From a virus, in the IMG/VR virus record IMGVR_UViG_3300042291_002084, positions 1 through 64,000 of that record: 64,000 bases of DNA; one strand, written 5' to 3'. The notes under the pieces were generated by a model. The model worked only from the letters and a program-made list of their open reading frames with translations, had not been told where the DNA came from and ran no database searches. Shown here piece by piece: positions 61,769 through 64,000 of this stretch (position 1 is its first letter; the number at the start of each line of letters is the position of its first letter). Both the position numbers and the translations under genes were made by a program.

Positions 61769-62053
61769 TTATACTGCAGGAACTTCTTTAGTTTTAGCAG
61801 GTGATGGTTTTACTCTTTCAATTGTAAGAATACCTTGGTTAACAGATGTAGAAAAATTAATGTTTTTCTTTTTAGCATAGTACCATACTAACCCTCGAGT
61901 ATTTTGGATCTCTTGAGTAGATGTAAATCCTGAAATTTCAAAGAAAGTACCAACTTTTAATGCGTCTAATCTTTCTTTAATTACTGAAGTTACAGGTTTC
62001 ATTGCGATTTTTGCTGATTTCTTGATCGGCCCGATTTTAATAGAATTTTTCAT
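61769..62053 (-). CDS. hypothetical basic protein, 94 aa
   Basis: Basic start (Lys-rich residues 1-30), then a small domain with Gly-Leu-Val-Trp-Tyr-Tyr-Ala-Lys-Lys-Lys (54-63) and a Pro/Lys tail. Resembles small nucleic-acid-binding proteins in composition; family unknown. Confidence 0.65.
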   Translation of the reverse strand: MKNSIKIGPIKKSAKIAMKPVTSVIKERLDALKVGTFFEISGFTSTQEIQNTRGLVWYYAKKKNINFSTSVNQGILTIERVKPSPAKTKEVPAV

Positions 62054-62106
62054 AATAATTAGTTTTTATTTTTGGTTATTATACATATAAATTAAACTAA
62101 TTAAAA

Positions 62107-62136
62107 TAAAAAAGGGATATTTTTTAAATATCCCTT
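62107..62136 (-). terminator. intrinsic terminator
   Basis: AAAGGGATATTT-aaa-AAATATCCCTTT followed by TTTA on the minus strand, after gene 62140-62427. Confidence 0.85.
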
Positions 62137-62139
62137 TGA

Positions 62140-62427
62140 TTATACATTTAAATCTCGAGTAGTCGGCAGCTTTTTGCTTGTCTTCTTTACTTTATGTTTT
62201 TTAGTTAGTTCCATTTTTTCAAGACTTGACTCTTTAAATCTTTCATTTTTAAATCCAATCATAACTAGATAAGAGGATCCTTCGATTGCAGTTATCTTGC
62301 CAATTCGATCTTTGACTTTTACTGATTCGCCAATTTTAAATTTTTGAGTATTCTTGATAAATGGATCGAGCGACTCTTTTAGGGAGCCGCTCATAAAATC
62401 CTGATATGATAAAATTAAAGATTTCAT
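62140..62427 (-). CDS. putative tagged KOW/SH3-like protein, 95 aa
   Basis: N-terminus MKSLILSYQDFMSGSLKE followed by Ser has the Tyr-Gln-Asp-Phe core of the tag but a longer tail before Glu. Residues 30-65 (Phe-Lys-Ile-Gly-Glu-Ser-Val-Lys-Val-Lys-Asp-Arg-Ile-Gly-Lys-Ile) look like a small KOW/SH3-type barrel that could bind RNA or protein. Lys-rich tail. Overlaps the upstream gene by four bases. Confidence 0.6.
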   Translation of the reverse strand: MKSLILSYQDFMSGSLKESLDPFIKNTQKFKIGESVKVKDRIGKITAIEGSSYLVMIGFKNERFKESSLEKMELTKKHKVKKTSKKLPTTRDLNV

Positions 62428-64000
62428 TTAATATCTTTTTTAAATAGGTCTAAACCTACATAATCTTGTTTAAGGACAGTAAGAGTAGATTCAATAGATT
62501 CTCTAATGCCTGTTAATTTTTTAACAGCATCTGAATCAAGGTCTGGACTAGAAATAGCAGCTTGCAATTTTTCCATTGTTTGTTCTAATTTAGTAATATC
62601 TACTGAAATTGAAGATTTCTTTTCTTCTATTTTCTTATATGCGTCTTTCTTCTCATCAATTTTAGTTTTGAAGATAGGGCTAATATCATAATTGAATTTA
62701 GTCATACAAAACTCATATAATGCATGTTCATCAACTTTTTTCCAATTACGTTCTACTGTGTTTATCTTGTCGCAAATATAAAACTCTTCATTCAATTTTA
62801 AAATAGTTGCTTCAGCAAGAGTTCGGTCATTTGATAATTCTTTAATAAAATCAAGATTAAACAAGTTTTTAGAATTTTCAAATAGAGTAATTACTCTTTC
62901 TTTAATTGAAGTATTTTCCAATACTAATGCTTCCATTAAATTAATATCTTCAATATTTAAAACTTTTGATTCATTTAAATAAAGATCTAATTCACGATTT
63001 TCATTTGTTTTAAAACCAATATTGAAATTTCTAATTGAATTTGATTCAACACCAGTTCCATCAATATTTTTCTTAAATCCTAGTGTTGCAAAAGATTCAG
63101 ATACTTTATAGAATTTAGGAAACTTTTCTTTTACGTAAGCTGGATCAATTTCAGCGATTTTAAATGTTCCATCAATATAAACACTTGTCTCTTTTCCAGT
63201 AAGCCCCTTAGATTCGCGTATAGATACAAATCTATCATCCATATAAACAATTAAACCGTCTTTTGCTTTAGTTGCTGGAGTAATTAAATTAGTAACTTGC
63301 GTAAATGAATCGCCTTCACCTAATGTAAAATATCCAGTAGTTTGTGATTCTACAATACGTAGATCTGAAATTAGCTGGTTTATTACAGGGACAGTATTTC
63401 CATATTTAAGTTTAAGAATATCTGAAGTATAAGATTCGTTAATTAACATCTTTTTAAGATCTTCACTAACTTCATTATAATTTTGACTAGGCATTGAATC
63501 TAGTGAATACACTGCATTCAATAGAAGGATAACTGAACGATTTTCATTTAAGTAACGTTCAGTGTTTTTTACTTGTGTTGCAATTACTGTATCATAATTA
63601 TGAGAAGCAAATGCATTAATAAAACTTTCACATAATACAAAGTCTAAAATCCCTTCATTTAAGTAGTTTTCAAAAACTTCAACTTGAGAAGAAATTACAG
63701 GATTACTCCAAGATTTAGATTCTTTAATTGCATTTAATTTTTCTAATAAATTTGCTTTTTTAGCAATTGAATAAGTTAAAACAGTATCAGTATTTTCAAT
63801 TTTTTCAAATTGAGATACAATTGATTCTAATACTGGACTAGCAACATTTGATTTAATTGCAGCAATTCCATTTTTTAGATTAGAATAGATGCTATCTTGC
63901 GATTCGCCTAATACGATTGACTTATCAATTGACTCAGTTAACAGTTTAACCAATGGCTGTGAATTAATTGCAGTATTGCTTTTAAGTTCATTTAATATTT
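62424..64000 (-). CDS. large putative prohead or virion protein, incomplete at window end (>525 aa)
   Basis: The frame is open to position 64000 and the nearest in-frame start (a TTG at 63953) is probably not the real one, so the 5' end lies outside. The protein is soluble, mostly helical with a beta part (residues about 200-330), and ends in a coiled coil (450-500). It contains many Leu/Ile/Val-x-Glu followed by Ser, Gly or Asn (for example Leu-Leu-Thr-Glu-Ser, Tyr-Leu-Asn-Glu-Gly, Leu-Ile-Asn-Glu-Ser). That is the same pattern as the tag cleavage site, so it may be a processed scaffold or core protein. No family recognised. Confidence 0.6.
   Translation of the reverse strand, partial: ILNELKSNTAINSQPLVKLLTESIDKSIVLGESQDSIYSNLKNGIAAIKSNVASPVLESIVSQFEKIENTDTVLTYSIAKKANLLEKLNAIKESKSWSNPVISSQVEVFENYLNEGILDFVLCESFINAFASHNYDTVIATQVKNTERYLNENRSVILLLNAVYSLDSMPSQNYNEVSEDLKKMLINESYTSDILKLKYGNTVPVINQLISDLRIVESQTTGYFTLGEGDSFTQVTNLITPATKAKDGLIVYMDDRFVSIRESKGLTGKETSVYIDGTFKIAEIDPAYVKEKFPKFYKVSESFATLGFKKNIDGTGVESNSIRNFNIGFKTNENRELDLYLNESKVLNIEDINLMEALVLENTSIKERVITLFENSKNLFNLDFIKELSNDRTLAEATILKLNEEFYICDKINTVERNWKKVDEHALYEFCMTKFNYDISPIFKTKIDEKKDAYKKIEEKKSSISVDITKLEQTMEKLQAAISSPDLDSDAVKKLTGIRESIESTLTVLKQDYVGLDLFKKDIK

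Overview
The window is a 64-kb piece of a large, AT-rich, T4-like tailed phage genome whose host is most likely a member of Bacteroidetes, probably a flavobacterium. The T4-like reading rests on four things. There are recurrent TATAAATA/GATAAATA late-promoter boxes just upstream of virion-type genes. About twenty proteins begin with a short tag ending in Leu/Ile/Phe-x-Glu, as T4 capsid-targeting sequences do. The ATP-dependent DNA ligase resembles T4 gp30 at its N-terminus. Thymidylate synthase is interrupted by a mobile endonuclease, and there is a phage tRNA array. The host reading rests on a sigma factor that starts like Bacteroidetes RpoD, on signal peptides ending in the flavobacterial pattern Ser-Gln, on DUF2693 and DUF4494 family members, and on the lack of Shine-Dalgarno sequences.

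Layout. Positions 1-9200 (minus strand) hold about 27 very small genes, mostly in single-gene cassettes, each with a near-identical AT-rich leader and its own hairpin terminator. This looks like an early host-takeover region. Positions 9200-9800 are an odd GC-rich, CTAG-rich noncoding stretch where the transcription direction flips. Positions 9830-14600 (plus) carry tagged, probably capsid-packaged proteins, among them a caspase-like (clan CD) cysteine protease and two LRV-repeat proteins. Positions 14690-29530 (plus) carry tail-fibre or adhesin genes: an LRR protein, a 1905-aa coiled-coil fibre, and two paralogous giant proteins, one of which has gained a seven-bladed beta-propeller.

Positions 29780-39020 are mixed. 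They hold a J-domain protein, the sigma factor, a secreted CAP protein, more tagged proteins, a holin-like membrane protein and a tagged P-loop NTPase. Positions 39300-41570 (minus) form a tRNA array (Trp-like, Asn, one uncertain, Asp, Pro, Met, Leu, Arg, fMet) with several structured non-tRNA segments. A tRNA-like gene of about 118 nt with an enlarged centre lies in the array, and a second one lies near position 1400. Positions 41800-53720 (minus) encode a LamG protein, secreted and outer-membrane proteins, split thymidylate synthase, a DnaA-domain-IV protein, a vWA protein, a secreted nuclease, a metallophosphoesterase, DNA ligase and DUF192. Positions 53720-64000 (minus) return to tagged virion proteins: an acidic pair, a bifunctional peptidoglycan hydrolase, a Nudix hydrolase and a hydrophobic pore- or pretoxin-like protein. 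They are followed by sugar and methyl transferases and a large protein rich in candidate protease sites that runs off the window.

The central idea is that this phage appears to use one modular N-terminal address tag, probably cut by a prohead protease, to load a large and varied set of proteins into the capsid for delivery with the DNA. These include a protease, a P-loop NTPase, a Nudix hydrolase, cell-wall hydrolases, repeat scaffolds and a pore-like protein. The tag is seen in the sequence; packaging and injection are inferred.
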